A stretch of DNA of 64,000 nt from Methylobacterium sp. (GTDB lineage: Bacteria; Pseudomonadota; Alphaproteobacteria; Rhizobiales; Beijerinckiaceae), in contig JADCBP010000001.1 in assembly GCA_020253445.1 (NCBI GenBank), positions 450,324 through 514,323 of the forward strand. The letters run 5' to 3'. Below the pieces are notes generated by a model. That model was not told where the DNA came from. It saw only the letters and a program-made list of their open reading frames with translations, and made no database searches. The position numbers were made by a program, and so were the translations under genes. Shown in pieces: positions 8,497 through 18,807 of this stretch. Each line of letters begins with the position of its first letter. The stretch's first letter is position 1.

Positions 8497-9921
8497 TCAG
8501 TCATCCGCGCTCACGAAGGTAATGCGCAGCATGTTCGTGGCACCCGGCGTGCCGAACGGAACACCGGCGACAAGGATGATCCGCTGGCCGGGATTGGCGA
8601 ATTCCTGCTCGCGCGCCACATGGGCGCCGGCACGGGCCATGTCGTCCACATCCTTCGGATCCTCGCCCACCACGGCATGCACGCCCCAGACCAGCGCGAG
8701 CCGGCGCGCGGTGTTGCGGGAGGTCGTGAGCGCGAGAATCGGCGGATAGGGACGTTCGCGGGCGATTCGCAGGGCGGTTGCGCCGGAGGCTGTCCAGGCC
8801 ACAATGGCGCGCAGATCCAGCGTCTCGGCCACGGAGCGCGCGGCCGCCGCGATGGCATCCGCGCCCGTGGGCTCCGGGGGCGAGCGCTGCCCGGCGAGCA
8901 GCACCGGATAGTTCGGGTCCCTCTCCACCGCCTCGATGATCTTGTTCATCGTCTCGACGGCCTCGTAGACGAACTTGCCCGCCGCGCTCTCGGCGGAGAG
9001 CATCACCGCATCCGCCCCTTCGAACACGGCGGTCGCAACATCAGACACTTCCGCGCGCGTCGGCGTCGGGCTGACGATCATCGATTCGAGCATCTGGGTG
9101 GCGACGACCACCGGCTTGCCGAGCTTTCGCGCCATGCGGGTGATGCGCTTCTGCAAGCCGGGCACCACTTCCAGCGGCAGTTCCACGCCAAGATCGCCGC
9201 GCGCCACCATCAGCGCGTCGGACATTTCCATGATCTCCTCAAGCCGCTCGATGGCCTGCGGCTTCTCGAGCTTCGCCATCACCAGGGCGCGTCCCCGGGC
9301 GATCTTCTTCACCTCGGCCACGTCTTCCGGGCGCTGCACGAAGGAGAGCGCGATCCAGTCCACCCCCGCTTCGAGCGCAGCGGTGAGATCGGATCGATCC
9401 TTTGGCGTCAGCGCGGAGGTGGGCAGGATCGTATCCGGCAGGCTCACGCCCTTCTTGTTGGAGATCGGCCCGGAGAATTCAACGCGGATCACCACCTTTT
9501 TCGGCGCGGCTTCGACCACGACGAAGATCAGCTTGCCGTCATCGATCAGCACGCGATGGCCGATGCGCAAGGATTCGAGGATTTCCGGATGCGGCAATTG
9601 CACGCGGGTGGCATCCCCCGGCGTCGGATCGCTGTCGAGCGTGAAAAGCTGGCCTTTTTCGAGCATGACCGGCGGGTTGGCAAAGGTGCCGACGCGCAGT
9701 TTCGGCCCCTGAAGATCGGCGAGAATGCCGATGGGGCGGCCGATTTCCGCCTCAAGCCCCCGAAGCTGCTTCACGCGCGCTTCCAGCACCTCGTGGCTCG
9801 AATGGCTCATGTTGATTCGGAAAACATCCGCCCCGGCCTCGAAAAGGCGGCGGATGGTGGCGTCATCCTGGGAAGCGGGACCCAGCGTGGCGAGAATTTT
9901 GGTGCGTCGGTTGCGTCTCAT
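8497..9921 (-). CDS. pyk: Pyruvate kinase
   Basis: MRRNRRTKILATLGPASQD...FRINMSHSSHE...VMVARGDLGVELPLE...VVVATQMLESMI. Confidence 0.95.
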   Translation of the reverse strand: MRRNRRTKILATLGPASQDDATIRRLFEAGADVFRINMSHSSHEVLEARVKQLRGLEAEIGRPIGILADLQGPKLRVGTFANPPVMLEKGQLFTLDSDPTPGDATRVQLPHPEILESLRIGHRVLIDDGKLIFVVVEAAPKKVVIRVEFSGPISNKKGVSLPDTILPTSALTPKDRSDLTAALEAGVDWIALSFVQRPEDVAEVKKIARGRALVMAKLEKPQAIERLEEIMEMSDALMVARGDLGVELPLEVVPGLQKRITRMARKLGKPVVVATQMLESMIVSPTPTRAEVSDVATAVFEGADAVMLSAESAAGKFVYEAVETMNKIIEAVERDPNYPVLLAGQRSPPEPTGADAIAAAARSVAETLDLRAIVAWTASGATALRIARERPYPPILALTTSRNTARRLALVWGVHAVVGEDPKDVDDMARAGAHVAREQEFANPGQRIILVAGVPFGTPGATNMLRITFVSADD

Positions 9922-10010
9922 GGTTCCTTGAACCCGGCCCTCTTCATGTCCTGCCGAGGCAGATGAACGGCCGACATGGAAGAACTGAGACCGGGAAAGG
10001 TCGCAGAGCC

Positions 10011-10454
10011 TCAGGGCCGGCCCGTGACGAGCCCGCCATCCCCCAGTTCCACCGTCCAGTCGCTTTGTTGCCCGGTATCGATCTCGATGAACCCGGCGCG
10101 CTCGAAACCTCGCGCATAGCAATCCAGCGGCCCACGGATCGAAAACTCGGTATCGCGGACACAGAGGATATTGGTCCCGCTCCAATCCCCCCCGCGATCA
10201 TAATCCACGGCATGCAGATAGAAAAAGCGGGAATTGAGCTGGCCGCGAATAATTGTTTCGCAACGCCCCGGCTTGAGGTTGAACCAGCCCTCGGTGACCC
10301 AGACCGGGCCATCGAGGTAGCCGATCGCCACACCCACGCGGCCCGAAGTGGTGTTGCAAACGCGCAGATCGGCCTTTGCCGGCGCGGAAAGGCCCAGCAT
10401 TCCCACAAGACCGAGGCACAACACCGCCATCATGCTTCGCAAGCGAACCGTCAC
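10011..10454 (-). CDS. Exported DUF1036-family protein
   Basis: Signal peptide then LRVCNTTSGRVGVAIGYLDGPVWVTEGWFNLKPGRCETII. Confidence 0.85.
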   Translation of the reverse strand: MTVRLRSMMAVLCLGLVGMLGLSAPAKADLRVCNTTSGRVGVAIGYLDGPVWVTEGWFNLKPGRCETIIRGQLNSRFFYLHAVDYDRGGDWSGTNILCVRDTEFSIRGPLDCYARGFERAGFIEIDTGQQSDWTVELGDGGLVTGRP

Positions 10455-11773
10455 GCGGGGCCCTCGCGCAGGATCACGCGCAAGTCATTCGCATTGGTGA
10501 AGGTCGGGCCCGGCACGTAGAGATCTCCCAGAGCGCGGAAGAAAGCGGATGAATCGTTATTCTCCAGCATCATGGCGGCATCAAGCCCGGCATCATGCGC
10601 GCGCTGCAGCGTCGAGGCATCCAGAAAAGCCCCGGCGGGATCATCCGCGCGGCCGACGCCGCCATCCGTGCCATCGGTATCGGCCGCGAGCGCCGCGATT
10701 CCCGCCGCGCCCCGAAGACCGAGCGCGAGCGCCATCGCATATTCCTGGTTCGGCCCGCCCCGTCCCTTGCCCTTGATCGTGACGGTCAGCTCCCCGCCCG
10801 AGAGGAAGGCGAGATTCTCACCCGGCGCGGCCTCCAGCGCGCGGCGGGCATGGGCGGCGGCGATCTCGCGCGCCTCGCCCTCGAGTGCATGGCCGAGATC
10901 AACGACGCGATAGCCAAGGGATTCGGCCTTTTTCCACGCGGCATGCCAGGCATCCGCGGGTTTGGCGGCGACGATCGCGCGGGAGCGAGCAAAGCAGGCA
11001 TCGCCCGGCTTCGGCGATTCGCTTCCCGGATCATCCAGCACCGCAAGGATGCTCGCGGCGGGCCGGAGCCGGTGGCGCGCGACCACGGCCCGGGCCTGTT
11101 CCAGCGTGGAGGGATCGGGGATCGTCGGCCCCGAACCGATGAGGCTCAATTCATCACCCGGAACATCGGAGAGCGCGAGAGTCACGATCTCCGCGCCCTG
11201 CATCAGTGCCGCGAGCCGCCCGCCCTTCACGCGGCTGATATGCTTCCTCAGGGTGTTGATCTCACCGATGGGCACGCCGGCGCGCAGCATCTGGCGGGTG
11301 AGATCCTGCTTCTCCGCCAGGGTGATCGCCCCCAGCGGTGCCACGAGATTGGCCGAGGCTCCCCCCGAAAGCAGGAAGATCACGAGATCATCGGGCGAGA
11401 CAACCTGCGCCCGCCGCATCATCTCGGCGGTGGCGGAGAGGCCCGCCTCATCCGGCACCGGATGACCCGCTTCCATGGCATCGAGGATCGCGAGGGGGCG
11501 ACCATAGCCATGCCGGGCAATCGCAAGGCCCGAAAGCCGATCCGGCCCGAGGCCCAGCGCGCGATAATGCGCCTCGGCCGTCTCCGCCATCGAGCCCGCC
11601 GCCTTGCCCGCCGCGAAGATCACCACGCGCTGCCCGGCTCGCGGCCGAGGCAGGTGCGGCGGCAGGAAGATCGAGGGCTTCACCGCGTCGATCGCGGCTT
11701 CGACAACCCTCCGGGCATCGGCTCGCAATCGGGCTGCCGTTTCGGAAGAAGGAGCAATCATCGGAGAGACCAT
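10451..11773 (-). CDS. Glycerate kinase, MOFRL-type (TtuD-like)
   Basis: VVIFAAGKAAGSMAETAE, LLSGGASANLVAP, ISRVKGGRLAALMQGAEIVTLALSDVPGD, GGPNQEYAMALAL; start could also be 11761. Confidence 0.87.
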   Translation of the reverse strand: MVSPMIAPSSETAARLRADARRVVEAAIDAVKPSIFLPPHLPRPRAGQRVVIFAAGKAAGSMAETAEAHYRALGLGPDRLSGLAIARHGYGRPLAILDAMEAGHPVPDEAGLSATAEMMRRAQVVSPDDLVIFLLSGGASANLVAPLGAITLAEKQDLTRQMLRAGVPIGEINTLRKHISRVKGGRLAALMQGAEIVTLALSDVPGDELSLIGSGPTIPDPSTLEQARAVVARHRLRPAASILAVLDDPGSESPKPGDACFARSRAIVAAKPADAWHAAWKKAESLGYRVVDLGHALEGEAREIAAAHARRALEAAPGENLAFLSGGELTVTIKGKGRGGPNQEYAMALALGLRGAAGIAALAADTDGTDGGVGRADDPAGAFLDASTLQRAHDAGLDAAMMLENNDSSAFFRALGDLYVPGPTFTNANDLRVILREGPA

Positions 11774-11868
11774 CGGGGCAGGAATTTCGGTCGCAGCGAG
11801 CGATTTCGCCGTTGATCCCTTCTGCCCTTTGGTGGAGAAGGCCGCAACCACGAAGAGGATGCTTTCCC

Positions 11869-12660
11869 TTGCCGATCGCCCGCGAAGAGGCCGAAGCCTA
11901 CGAGATCATTCCCGGCAGGGCAGATTGCGGCCTTCTCGTGCTCTGCGACCATGCCAGCGCGCATATCCCATCGGAATATGCCGATCTCGGCCTCTGTTCG
12001 GAACAGCTTTCGCGCCATATCGCCTATGATATCGGCGCGGCCGATGTGAGCCGGCAGATCGCGGAGGAATTCGGCTGTCCGGCCGTGCTCAGCCGCTTTT
12101 CGCGCCTGTTGATCGATCCCAATCGCGGCGAGGATGATCCCACCCTCGTGATGCGCATCGCCGATGGCGCCGTGGTGCCCGGCAATGCCCGCATCGGTGA
12201 TGAAGAGATCGGACGGCGCATCGCGCGGTTCTACCGGCCCTATGATGATGCCATCGCCCGCACGATCGCGGCGATGCGCGCCACAGGGAAAAACCCGATC
12301 ATCCTCTCCATGCATTCCTTCACGCCGGAGATGAAGGGCCGCAAGCGCCCCTGGCACGTCACGGTGATCTGGGATTTCGATCCGCGCCTGAACCGGGCGC
12401 TTCTCGATGCCCTTTCCCGCGAGCCTGATCTCGTGGTGGGCGATAACGAACCTTATCAGGGCGGCTATCGGGGCGATACGATGGATCGTCATGTCATCCG
12501 CGCCGGACTCGCCCATGCCCTGGTGGAGATTCGGCAGGATCTGATCGGAACCGGGGAGCAGGCCCGCGCCTGGGGCAAGCGCCTTTCGGGCGTGCTGCGA
12601 CCCCTGCTCGCGAACCCCGATCTCCACGTTGCGCGCATCCATGGCAGCCACCCGGCGTGA
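11869..12660 (+). CDS. N-formylglutamate amidohydrolase family protein (copy 2)
   Basis: LPIAREEAEAYEIIPGRADCGLLVLCDHASAHIPSEYADLGL...SMHSFTPEM; TTG start inferred. Confidence 0.82.
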   Translation: MPIAREEAEAYEIIPGRADCGLLVLCDHASAHIPSEYADLGLCSEQLSRHIAYDIGAADVSRQIAEEFGCPAVLSRFSRLLIDPNRGEDDPTLVMRIADGAVVPGNARIGDEEIGRRIARFYRPYDDAIARTIAAMRATGKNPIILSMHSFTPEMKGRKRPWHVTVIWDFDPRLNRALLDALSREPDLVVGDNEPYQGGYRGDTMDRHVIRAGLAHALVEIRQDLIGTGEQARAWGKRLSGVLRPLLANPDLHVARIHGSHPA

Positions 12661-12768
12661 AAAATCGAGACCGCGAGAAAGGCGGGGACAGCGACCATTG
12701 GGCGCTTGATCAGGCGCCGCGCATCCGGCACTTCCCTCACCAGACGTTCCGATCGAGAGAGAAGCACA

Positions 12769-13014
12769 ATGGATGATATTTCAAGCGCCGGCGCCGGCCA
12801 GCTGAAGTCCATCATCGAGCGCATCGAGCGCCTCGAGGAGGAGAAGCGCAACATCGCCTCCGACATCAAGGACGTCTATGCCGAGGCCAAGGGCCAAGGT
12901 TATGATACCAAGATCCTTCGCAAGGTGATCTCGCTGCGGAAGAAGGAACCACATGAGCGGCAGGAGGAAGAGGCCCTGCTCGAGACCTACCTCAACGCGC
13001 TCGGGATGGCGTGA
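12769..13014 (+). CDS. gapR: GapR-like DNA-binding protein (DUF2312)
   Basis: [50 protein letters not shown]. Confidence 0.92.
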   Translation: MDDISSAGAGQLKSIIERIERLEEEKRNIASDIKDVYAEAKGQGYDTKILRKVISLRKKEPHERQEEEALLETYLNALGMA

Positions 13015-13110
13015 GGCCCAAGGCAATGTCCGATCCGGCCTTTGCCGGTTGATCAAGGAACATGCGCCAAAGATCGAAACGGAAACGCGGACCAATCCGC
13101 GAATAGCGGC

Positions 13111-14685
13111 TCAGCGCGGATTCTCGTCTCCCGCATGCGTGAAGCGGACCGAAATCGGCCGGATGAACCGTCCGGCGAAGTGCCCTTTGCCCTCGTTCGC
13201 GGAAGCTGTCTTGCCAAGGGCCATCGCCACCACGCCGCGTTTCACTTCACGCTCCACAGGCGGTGGCGCGACATTCACGACATGCATGGGGCGCGCAAGG
13301 CGCGCGGATTGAGCCGCAATCAGCGCGGCAATATCGCCCCTCGCTGCGGCATCGACAGCATGCTTGACAGGAACAGGCGGTCTGACCGGCTCAGCCGGAG
13401 GCGCGGAGACAGGGCGCGCGCGAAGGGGAGGCAAAGCGAGGTCCGGCGCGGGCAAAAGCGAAGTCGCAGGCGGCGCGAGGCTTGCAACCTGCGCGGCAGG
13501 CGGGGAAGCGGGCGAAGCAACGGGCGGGATTTCCGCCAAGGCCAGCTTCGATGGCCGAATGGGCGGCAGCGGCAGATCGGCCGGAACAGGTCCATTGGCT
13601 GCGAGTGGCGCGATCTCGCCGAGACCAGGCGGGCGGATCGGGGGAAGCGGCAGGCCGGCGGCCTCGACGGGCCCGGCTTGAGCCGGAGCGGTGGCGGCCT
13701 GCGGCGGTGCGGCGGTGGCCGGCTCGCTGCCCGGCTGCGGCCGAAGCTCGGTCTGGCGCGGAATGGGCGGGGTGGCTGCGAAAGCCGTCACGGCACCGGG
13801 CTGAACGGAAGCCACCATGACATTGTCGCCGCTCTGGACAGGTGGCTGCGAGACGGCCGCGACGGCGGCACGGGCGTTGCGGCCAGGCGCCGGCGCGCGT
13901 TCGAGCCCGCCATCATCCTCCTCGCCCGAACCGAAGAGCAGCGCCCAGAGCGTCTTGCCGCGAGCTGAGATCACGGTGTTGTAATCGAGCGCCGAACCGC
14001 CGCGCGCCTGCACTTCCGCGAGCGCGAGCTGGTAATTCGCAAGCGGAACGCCATCCGCCGGAATATGCACGGTCTTCCCATCCGGGAACAGCCGCTCGAG
14101 CTGATCGCGCGGCATGCGCGGCCATGAGCGCACCGTTCCGACATCGAGATGCACGAAGGCCGAGCCGGCCGAGGGATAATATCCCACACCACCCCGCTGC
14201 AGGCGCATGCCGATCTCGCGCACCTTCGCCATGGAGACGCCGGGGATATGGAAATCCATCGCGTTGCCGCGCATGTGATGGCTGTTCTTCGCCACGCCGC
14301 GCGACCTTCGCGCGAGCATCGCGTTGGTATTCGGCGAGCGATAGGCCGAGACGACCTTGACCGGCTCCGTCGCCCCGACCTCGCGATGGACATACCAGAC
14401 GAGGTCGAACAACTGCGGTGCCATGGCGGTTTGTTCGTCGTTGCGCCAGTCGCGCAGGAAATGATTGAGCTGGGAAAGCGCGTTGCTGTCGAAGCTGCCA
14501 TCGCGCCGGAAGGTCACGCGAAGGCGCTCCTCAGTATGCGTATGGACGAGTTCAATCGTGCGGGTATCGCCATTCGCGACCGCATCCTGCGTGCCGCGCG
14601 CGCCCAGCACCAGCGCACAGGCCGCGAGCGCCACCGAAAGGCTGCGCCTGCCCGCTCCCATGGTCTGGCGCAGAGGTCCGGTCAT
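13111..14685 (-). CDS. DUF882/peptidase M15 (MepK/YcbK-like) with long Pro/Ala-rich C-terminal tail
   Basis: VKVVSAYRSPNTNAMLARRSRGVAKNSHHMRGNAMDFHIPGVS...AFVHLDVGTVRSW; tail of PPIRPP-type repeats. Confidence 0.85.
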   Translation of the reverse strand: MTGPLRQTMGAGRRSLSVALAACALVLGARGTQDAVANGDTRTIELVHTHTEERLRVTFRRDGSFDSNALSQLNHFLRDWRNDEQTAMAPQLFDLVWYVHREVGATEPVKVVSAYRSPNTNAMLARRSRGVAKNSHHMRGNAMDFHIPGVSMAKVREIGMRLQRGGVGYYPSAGSAFVHLDVGTVRSWPRMPRDQLERLFPDGKTVHIPADGVPLANYQLALAEVQARGGSALDYNTVISARGKTLWALLFGSGEEDDGGLERAPAPGRNARAAVAAVSQPPVQSGDNVMVASVQPGAVTAFAATPPIPRQTELRPQPGSEPATAAPPQAATAPAQAGPVEAAGLPLPPIRPPGLGEIAPLAANGPVPADLPLPPIRPSKLALAEIPPVASPASPPAAQVASLAPPATSLLPAPDLALPPLRARPVSAPPAEPVRPPVPVKHAVDAAARGDIAALIAAQSARLARPMHVVNVAPPPVEREVKRGVVAMALGKTASANEGKGHFAGRFIRPISVRFTHAGDENPR

Positions 14686-14824
14686 TCCCCCAACCCTGTC
14701 CGTCTCATGCCGCACCACGCTGTCCTGCCGCCGAGGCAAGCTGAATGGCAGCAAGACATGACGGGTAAACATGGCGGAAAAACGCCTGATGGTCCATGAT
14801 ATCCTGCAAGAATGACAAACCAGA

Positions 14825-16981
14825 TCAGAGCGAGAATGCGCGACGGATGCGGGAATCATGCCCGTAAAGGTCCGGCTTGCGGACCAGGGCACCATTCTCG
14901 TCGACCGACAATGTGAAATAGGCGAGATGCACCGGCACCGCTTCAGTGAGGCGGATCGTGCGCTCACCGCTGCCGATCATGGCTCGCAATTGCCGCTCGT
15001 TCAGACCCTGCCTTTTCAAGAGCAGATGCTCCGCCAGCGCGAAAGGCTGATCGACGCGCACGCAGCCGGAGCTGAAGGCCCGGATTTCGCTTCGGAACAG
15101 GTGCCGGCCGGGCGTATCGTGCAGGTAGACCGCATGCGCGTTCGGGAACATGAACTTCACATGTCCCAGCGCATTCCGCTCGCCCGGCGGCTGGCGCACG
15201 GAGATCGAGTTGCCATTCCGGATCACCTGGTAGCCCATGCGCGCGGCATAGGTCGGGTCGGCCGCGAGTTTCGGCAGCACATCCTTCCGAAGGATGGTGG
15301 GCGGAATGTGCCAGGACGGATTGACGACCAGAAACTCCAATTTGTCGGAGAAAACCGGTGTCTGCCGCTCGGGCTTGCCGACGATGATCCGCGTTTCGAA
15401 GACGCGCGCGCCCTCCTCCATCATCTGGAGGCGGAATTCCGGGATGTTCACGAAGATATGGGTGCGCCCGAGTTCCGGCGGAAGCCAGCGCCAGCGCTCC
15501 ATATTGGCGATGAGCATGCCCACGAGATCATCCGGCGCATTCGCAGCCTTCTGTTCGCGGCTCACCGGCGCGTCGATATCCTGAAGCAGCGCACGGGTAC
15601 GGGGCGTGATGCGGCCATCCGGCTTGAGACCATTGGCACGCTGGAATTCACGAACCGCATCGGCGAGATCAGCATCATAAACCGGCCGTTCGCCCGCTGG
15701 CAGGCCAAGGCGGCGGCGCAGATGCGACACGCGCGCATCTTCCTGGCCGGGTACCAGCAACGTGCCATCCATGAAATTCGCCGGCAATTCGGCGCGAAGG
15801 ACCTCGGGCTTCAACGTGCTCGCCGTGGCTTCAGGCTCGTGAGCGGGCTCGGCCCGCAACCGGGCGAGCGCCTGTTTCAGCGCGCGATAGCCCTCATGCT
15901 GCGGATTGTAGGCCGCGAGAACATTCCGAACAGCCTCCGCCGTCTCGGCCCTGGCCGCGCGCTCCAGCACCTCCCCTGCCGGTGGCAGATAGAGTTCCGG
16001 CGTGAGCATCGCGGAAAGCTTCGCCGGTTCGAGGCGGCCACCGCGCGCATCCTGCGCATAGGCCACAGCCGCGAGGCTCAGCAGCAGGTCGATTTCCGCG
16101 CGCTTGTCTTCGACGATCGGCGTGGCCCTGGTGAGGTCGGAGAGCGAAAGCGGCATGAGCGAGAGCAGACGGCTCGGATCAAGGCCATCTTCCGCGGCGG
16201 AGGAGAGTTGCGCGACCATGCCTGCAACCGGCTTGGCCAGGCTGCCATCCGGCTTCAGCCAGAGAGACTGCCAGTCGCGGGTCTCGTAGGTCGCGACGAT
16301 CTGGTCAGTCACCGAAGGCTTGAGCTTGAGGCGCTGGCGATGCGGCTCGATCAGCGCCTTGGCGGCATCCGGCGCAATTGCCAGCCGGTAGGGCAGCGGC
16401 GCCACCGGCTCGGCGCGCTGGGGCGGCTCGATCCTGAGCGAGGAAAGGTCGAATTCCGGCGGGGCCGGGCGCTCGATGATGATCGGACCGGCCTGCTGCT
16501 GAGGCACCAGGCTCGGCTCCTCCGGCAGGCGCTTCTCGCGTTCCAGGATCGAAAGGTCGAAAGCCGGCGGGGGTGGAGTCTCGATGATGATGCGATCAAG
16601 GCTCGCAATCGGAGCCGGCTCGGCAGGTGTCACGACCGGCGGCGCGAGGCTCGCGCGGCGCAGCACCTCGAGTTCGGCCGGCATGGCAGGCGGAGCAGGA
16701 TCGGGCAGGCGCGGGAGAACCAGCAGGCCCTCCTTGGCGGGCCGCTCGACGGGAACCGCCACGGCGGGTGCTGCGGCATGAACCAGGGGCTCGACCGTTG
16801 CGGCCGATCTGCCCTCGGCGCTCTGCTCCGGCGATGAGGCCAATGCGGTGGAAGCCAGCAGAAGGCCCGCGAGGAGGGTGCTGCATCCGCCGGCCCGGCT
16901 TGCCCAAATCATCCTGCCGCCAAGCTCCAGCATGCGCTTCGACTTCCGGGCCTCAAGCCCTCTGAAAAACGGGCCAATCAT
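14825..16981 (-). CDS. L,D-transpeptidase, YcbB/LdtD-like, with PG-binding region
   Basis: SHLRRRLGLPAGERPVYDADLADAVREFQRANGLKPDGRI; IFVNIPEFRLQMMEEG; HDTPGRHLFRSEIRAFSSGCVRVDQP (YkuD SxGCxR). Confidence 0.9.
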   Translation of the reverse strand: MIGPFFRGLEARKSKRMLELGGRMIWASRAGGCSTLLAGLLLASTALASSPEQSAEGRSAATVEPLVHAAAPAVAVPVERPAKEGLLVLPRLPDPAPPAMPAELEVLRRASLAPPVVTPAEPAPIASLDRIIIETPPPPAFDLSILEREKRLPEEPSLVPQQQAGPIIIERPAPPEFDLSSLRIEPPQRAEPVAPLPYRLAIAPDAAKALIEPHRQRLKLKPSVTDQIVATYETRDWQSLWLKPDGSLAKPVAGMVAQLSSAAEDGLDPSRLLSLMPLSLSDLTRATPIVEDKRAEIDLLLSLAAVAYAQDARGGRLEPAKLSAMLTPELYLPPAGEVLERAARAETAEAVRNVLAAYNPQHEGYRALKQALARLRAEPAHEPEATASTLKPEVLRAELPANFMDGTLLVPGQEDARVSHLRRRLGLPAGERPVYDADLADAVREFQRANGLKPDGRITPRTRALLQDIDAPVSREQKAANAPDDLVGMLIANMERWRWLPPELGRTHIFVNIPEFRLQMMEEGARVFETRIIVGKPERQTPVFSDKLEFLVVNPSWHIPPTILRKDVLPKLAADPTYAARMGYQVIRNGNSISVRQPPGERNALGHVKFMFPNAHAVYLHDTPGRHLFRSEIRAFSSGCVRVDQPFALAEHLLLKRQGLNERQLRAMIGSGERTIRLTEAVPVHLAYFTLSVDENGALVRKPDLYGHDSRIRRAFSL

Positions 16982-17088
16982 CGATCGCCTCTATTCCCAC
17001 GCGAGGCTGATTCCCGCAAGGGCGGCCAGTGGCAGATCTGGATGAATGCAGTCCGGAAGGCGCGGCCAGTCCGTGCCATTCCGCATCT

Positions 17089-18591
17089 TCACGCGGCGCG
17101 GTTGTCGCCGTCGAGATCCTCGCCTTCCGGTTCTTCCGTCGCGATGCCCAGTTCCTTCAGCTTGCGATAGAGGGTCGAGCGGCCGATGCCGAGCTTGCGC
17201 GCGACCTTGGACATCTGCCCCCGGTAATGTTCGAGCGCGAAACGGATCGTCTCGCTTTCCACATCGCCCAGCGGACGCACGTCGCCCATGGGATCGAGCA
17301 GGGTGAGCGCGGAGGGATCCTTGATCTCCACGCGCACGATCTCGCGCTCGGCCATCGGCGCCGGGGCGGGCGTGGCGGCAATTGTCGGAATACGCACCTC
17401 GTAACCGCTCACCACCTGCGCGACCTGCGGCATGTGATCGAGGGTGATCTCGTCACCCTCGCAGAGGATGACGGCGCGGAACATGGCATTTTCGAGCTGG
17501 CGCACGTTGCCGGGCCAGTGGAAGCTCTGCAGGAGCTGCATCGCCTCTGCCGAGATGCCGCGGATCGTCCGCCCTTCTTCGGCCGAGAAACGCGCGATGA
17601 AGCGGCGCACCAAGGTGGGGATATCCTCACGGCGGTTGCGCAAGGGGGGAATGGCGATCGGAAAGACGTTGAGGCGATAGTAGAGATCCTCGCGGAACCT
17701 GCCCTGCCGCACGCAATCGAGCAGGTCCCGGTTCGATGCCGAGACGAGGCGGATATCGACCTTCATGGTCTTGCGCCCGCCGACCGGATCGACCTCGCCT
17801 TCCTGGATGGCGCGCAGCAGCTTCACCTGCGCATCGAGCGGAAGTTCGGAAACCTCATCGAGGAAAAGCGTGCCGCCCGAGGCCTCCACGAACTTGCCGA
17901 GATGCTTCTCGGTGGCACCCGTGAAGGCGCCCTTCTCGTGGCCGAAGAGGATGCTTTCCACGAGATTCGCGGGGATTGCGCCGCAATTGACCGTGACGAA
18001 GGGCTTGCCGCGACGATCGCTCGCGCCTTGCAGCGCTCGGGCGAAAACTTCCTTGCCGACGCCGGATTCGCCTTCGAGGAGCACGGGAATGCCCGATTTC
18101 GCCGCGCGCTCTCCGAGCCGGATGGCCCGTGTCATATCCGGCGAGGAAGAGGCGAGATCGGAGAATTGAAGCGCCCCCGAACCACGCTTGGAGAGCCGGC
18201 GAACCTCGCCCTCCAGCGCATCCACGCGCAGGGCGTTCTTGATGGAGACCTGAAGGCGCTCGGCCCCCACCGGCTTCACCACGAAATCGGTCGCCCCGGC
18301 GCGCATCGCGCTGATCACGGCATCGATCGAGCCATGCGCGGTCTGCACGATCACCGGCGGGGCTTGTTCCATCGCCTTGAGCCGCGCGAGCACGGTCATG
18401 CCATCGAGTTCGGGCATCACCAGATCGAGCACCATCGCGTCGATCTTGGGCTTGGAGCGGTCGTTGAGGCGATCGAGTGCCTGCGCACCCCCCTCCACCG
18501 GCTCGGGCTGATAGCCGAAGCGGCGCACCATTTCGGTGAGCAGGCGACGCTGGACGGGATCGTCATCGACGATGAGGAGAGTGGCACTCAT
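17089..18591 (-). CDS. Sigma-54-dependent Fis-family response regulator (REC-AAA+-HTH)
   Basis: Receiver DDDPVQRRLL/VLDLVMPELDG; GESGVGKE; GHEKGAFTGA; C-term VARKLGIGRSTLYRKLKELGI. Confidence 0.92.
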   Translation of the reverse strand: MSATLLIVDDDPVQRRLLTEMVRRFGYQPEPVEGGAQALDRLNDRSKPKIDAMVLDLVMPELDGMTVLARLKAMEQAPPVIVQTAHGSIDAVISAMRAGATDFVVKPVGAERLQVSIKNALRVDALEGEVRRLSKRGSGALQFSDLASSSPDMTRAIRLGERAAKSGIPVLLEGESGVGKEVFARALQGASDRRGKPFVTVNCGAIPANLVESILFGHEKGAFTGATEKHLGKFVEASGGTLFLDEVSELPLDAQVKLLRAIQEGEVDPVGGRKTMKVDIRLVSASNRDLLDCVRQGRFREDLYYRLNVFPIAIPPLRNRREDIPTLVRRFIARFSAEEGRTIRGISAEAMQLLQSFHWPGNVRQLENAMFRAVILCEGDEITLDHMPQVAQVVSGYEVRIPTIAATPAPAPMAEREIVRVEIKDPSALTLLDPMGDVRPLGDVESETIRFALEHYRGQMSKVARKLGIGRSTLYRKLKELGIATEEPEGEDLDGDNRAA

Positions 18592-18807
18592 GAGCGGCGG
18601 AGTCACTTTCGCTTCAGCCCGCAACCGAAGGCGCAGCTGTTTCGTTCTGAGGCGAGTGTCGCGGAACGGCGTAAACAGGCTGTAAATCCCGCCGCGAAAG
18701 CAGGGCATGCATTGCAAAACGCACCCGCTTGCGCCATCTGGCTGGGAGCACGAAGAAACGCGGCCAGAAATTGGCGAAGCAAGCCGAAGCTGCCTTTTTC
18801 CGGCAAA

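Noticed and set aside
14858-16837. 659-aa plus-strand ORF
   Set aside because: Antisense to the L,D-transpeptidase gene; Arg/His-rich composition typical of shadow ORFs.
17029-18807. N-terminal ~590 codons of the 1213-aa plus-strand ORF 17029..20670
   Set aside because: Antisense to the sigma-54 regulator gene and in frame with the M3 peptidase only by lack of stops; real start is near 18808.
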